DNA of 5,658 bases from Acidobacteriaceae bacterium (GTDB lineage Bacteria > Acidobacteriota > Terriglobia > Terriglobales > Acidobacteriaceae), in the NCBI GenBank assembly GCA_003168235.1, contig PMSZ01000399.1, forward strand, positions 1 through 5,658. Direction: 5' to 3'. Under the pieces are notes generated by a model, which saw nothing but the letters and a program-made list of their open reading frames with translations, searched no databases and was not told the DNA's origin. How positions within the stretch are numbered: the first letter of the stretch is position 1; each line of letters starts with the position of its first letter. Positions 5,405 through 5,658 of the stretch are shown here, piece by piece. A program made the position numbers and the translations under genes.

Positions 5405-5658
5405 TCAGTTTCGGGACTCATACTCTTTCAGCTTGCGGTACAGAGTTGTCTTCCCGATCCCCAGCAGTCGCGCGGCCAGCATCTTGTCTCCGTTGACCTG
5501 TGCCAGCGCGTTCAGAATCGTCTGTTTTTCCAGCTCCGCCATCGGCATAATCCCACCAGCCGGATGGCTGATCCTCATCGGATCGAGCGGTGCTCCATAA
5601 ACCGCTGTCGGCAGATCGCGGATTTGAATTTCGTTCGCGCTGCTCAATGCGCAGGCTC
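5405..5658 (-). CDS. C-terminal end of an NtrC-family sigma54-dependent regulator (Fis-type HTH), cut by right edge
   Basis: Only the last 83 residues are inside the window; the frame stays open to base 5658, so the TTG at 5647 is not the real start. The fragment opens ACALSSANEIQIRDLP, the typical end of the AAA+ sigma54-activation domain in NtrC-family proteins. A variable linker follows, then a Fis/HTH_8 domain (about residues 40-80). It contains ELEKQTILNALAQVNGDK and MLAARLLGIGKTTLYRKLKEY, matching the family pattern AAxxLGIxxxTLYRKLKxY. By family knowledge such proteins bind enhancer DNA as dimers through this HTH and use ATP hydrolysis to open sigma54 promoters. Whether the missing N-terminus is a receiver, a PAS/GAF domain or another sensor cannot be seen. 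The gene is directly upstream of the receiver/DHp gene, and a shared operon is likely. The 115-bp gap after its TGA holds the sigma54-like site and the inverted repeat. Confidence 0.92.
   Translation of the reverse strand, partial: ACALSSANEIQIRDLPTAVYGAPLDPMRISHPAGGIMPMAELEKQTILNALAQVNGDKMLAARLLGIGKTTLYRKLKEYESRN

Overview
The window reads as chromosomal DNA from a moderately GC-rich, free-living bacterium. The combination seen here (a secreted-type two-domain protein of the PsbP-like style, a Tautomerase_2 enzyme, a receiver/PPDK-N fusion and an NtrC-family regulator) most resembles Acidobacteriota (Terriglobia-like). That placement is inference from gene style, not a database match. No mobile element, CRISPR array, tRNA or rRNA was recognised.

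Layout, left to right. (1) 2-1003 (+): the 3' part of a gene that starts before the window, with the end of one domain, a linker and a second, apparently homologous domain. (2) 1004-1108: a short regulatory gap with a TATAAT box and a perfect 14-bp palindrome. (3) 1109-1501 (+): a 130-residue tautomerase-superfamily protein. Its stop codon lies in a 14-bp tandem repeat that places stops in all three frames. (4) 1608-4643 (+): a 1011-residue protein with two N-terminal receiver-like domains, a PPDK/PEP-synthase-type ATP-grasp domain and a C-terminal domain of about 190 residues. It lacks the usual swivelling phosphohistidine and PEP/pyruvate barrel domains. (5) 4644-4770: a convergent intergenic region with a strong hairpin. 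(6) 5289-4771 (-): a 172-residue protein joining a receiver-like domain to a dimerisation (DHp/HisKA-like) hairpin in which the phospho-accepting His position is Gly. (7) 5658-5405 (-): the C-terminal Fis-type helix-turn-helix of an NtrC-family sigma54-dependent regulator that continues past the right edge.

How they may work together. The right-hand pair (regulator then degenerate receiver/DHp protein, same strand, 115 bp apart) looks like a signalling operon. A good sigma54 -24/-12 match and an 18-bp inverted repeat lie between the two genes, so the second gene may also be switched on by the first gene's product or a relative. The large ATP-grasp/receiver fusion faces this pair tail to tail and also carries two-component parts. 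The region may therefore be an unorthodox phosphosignalling locus, but a functional link between the convergent genes is only inferred from proximity. The first two genes look unrelated to it.
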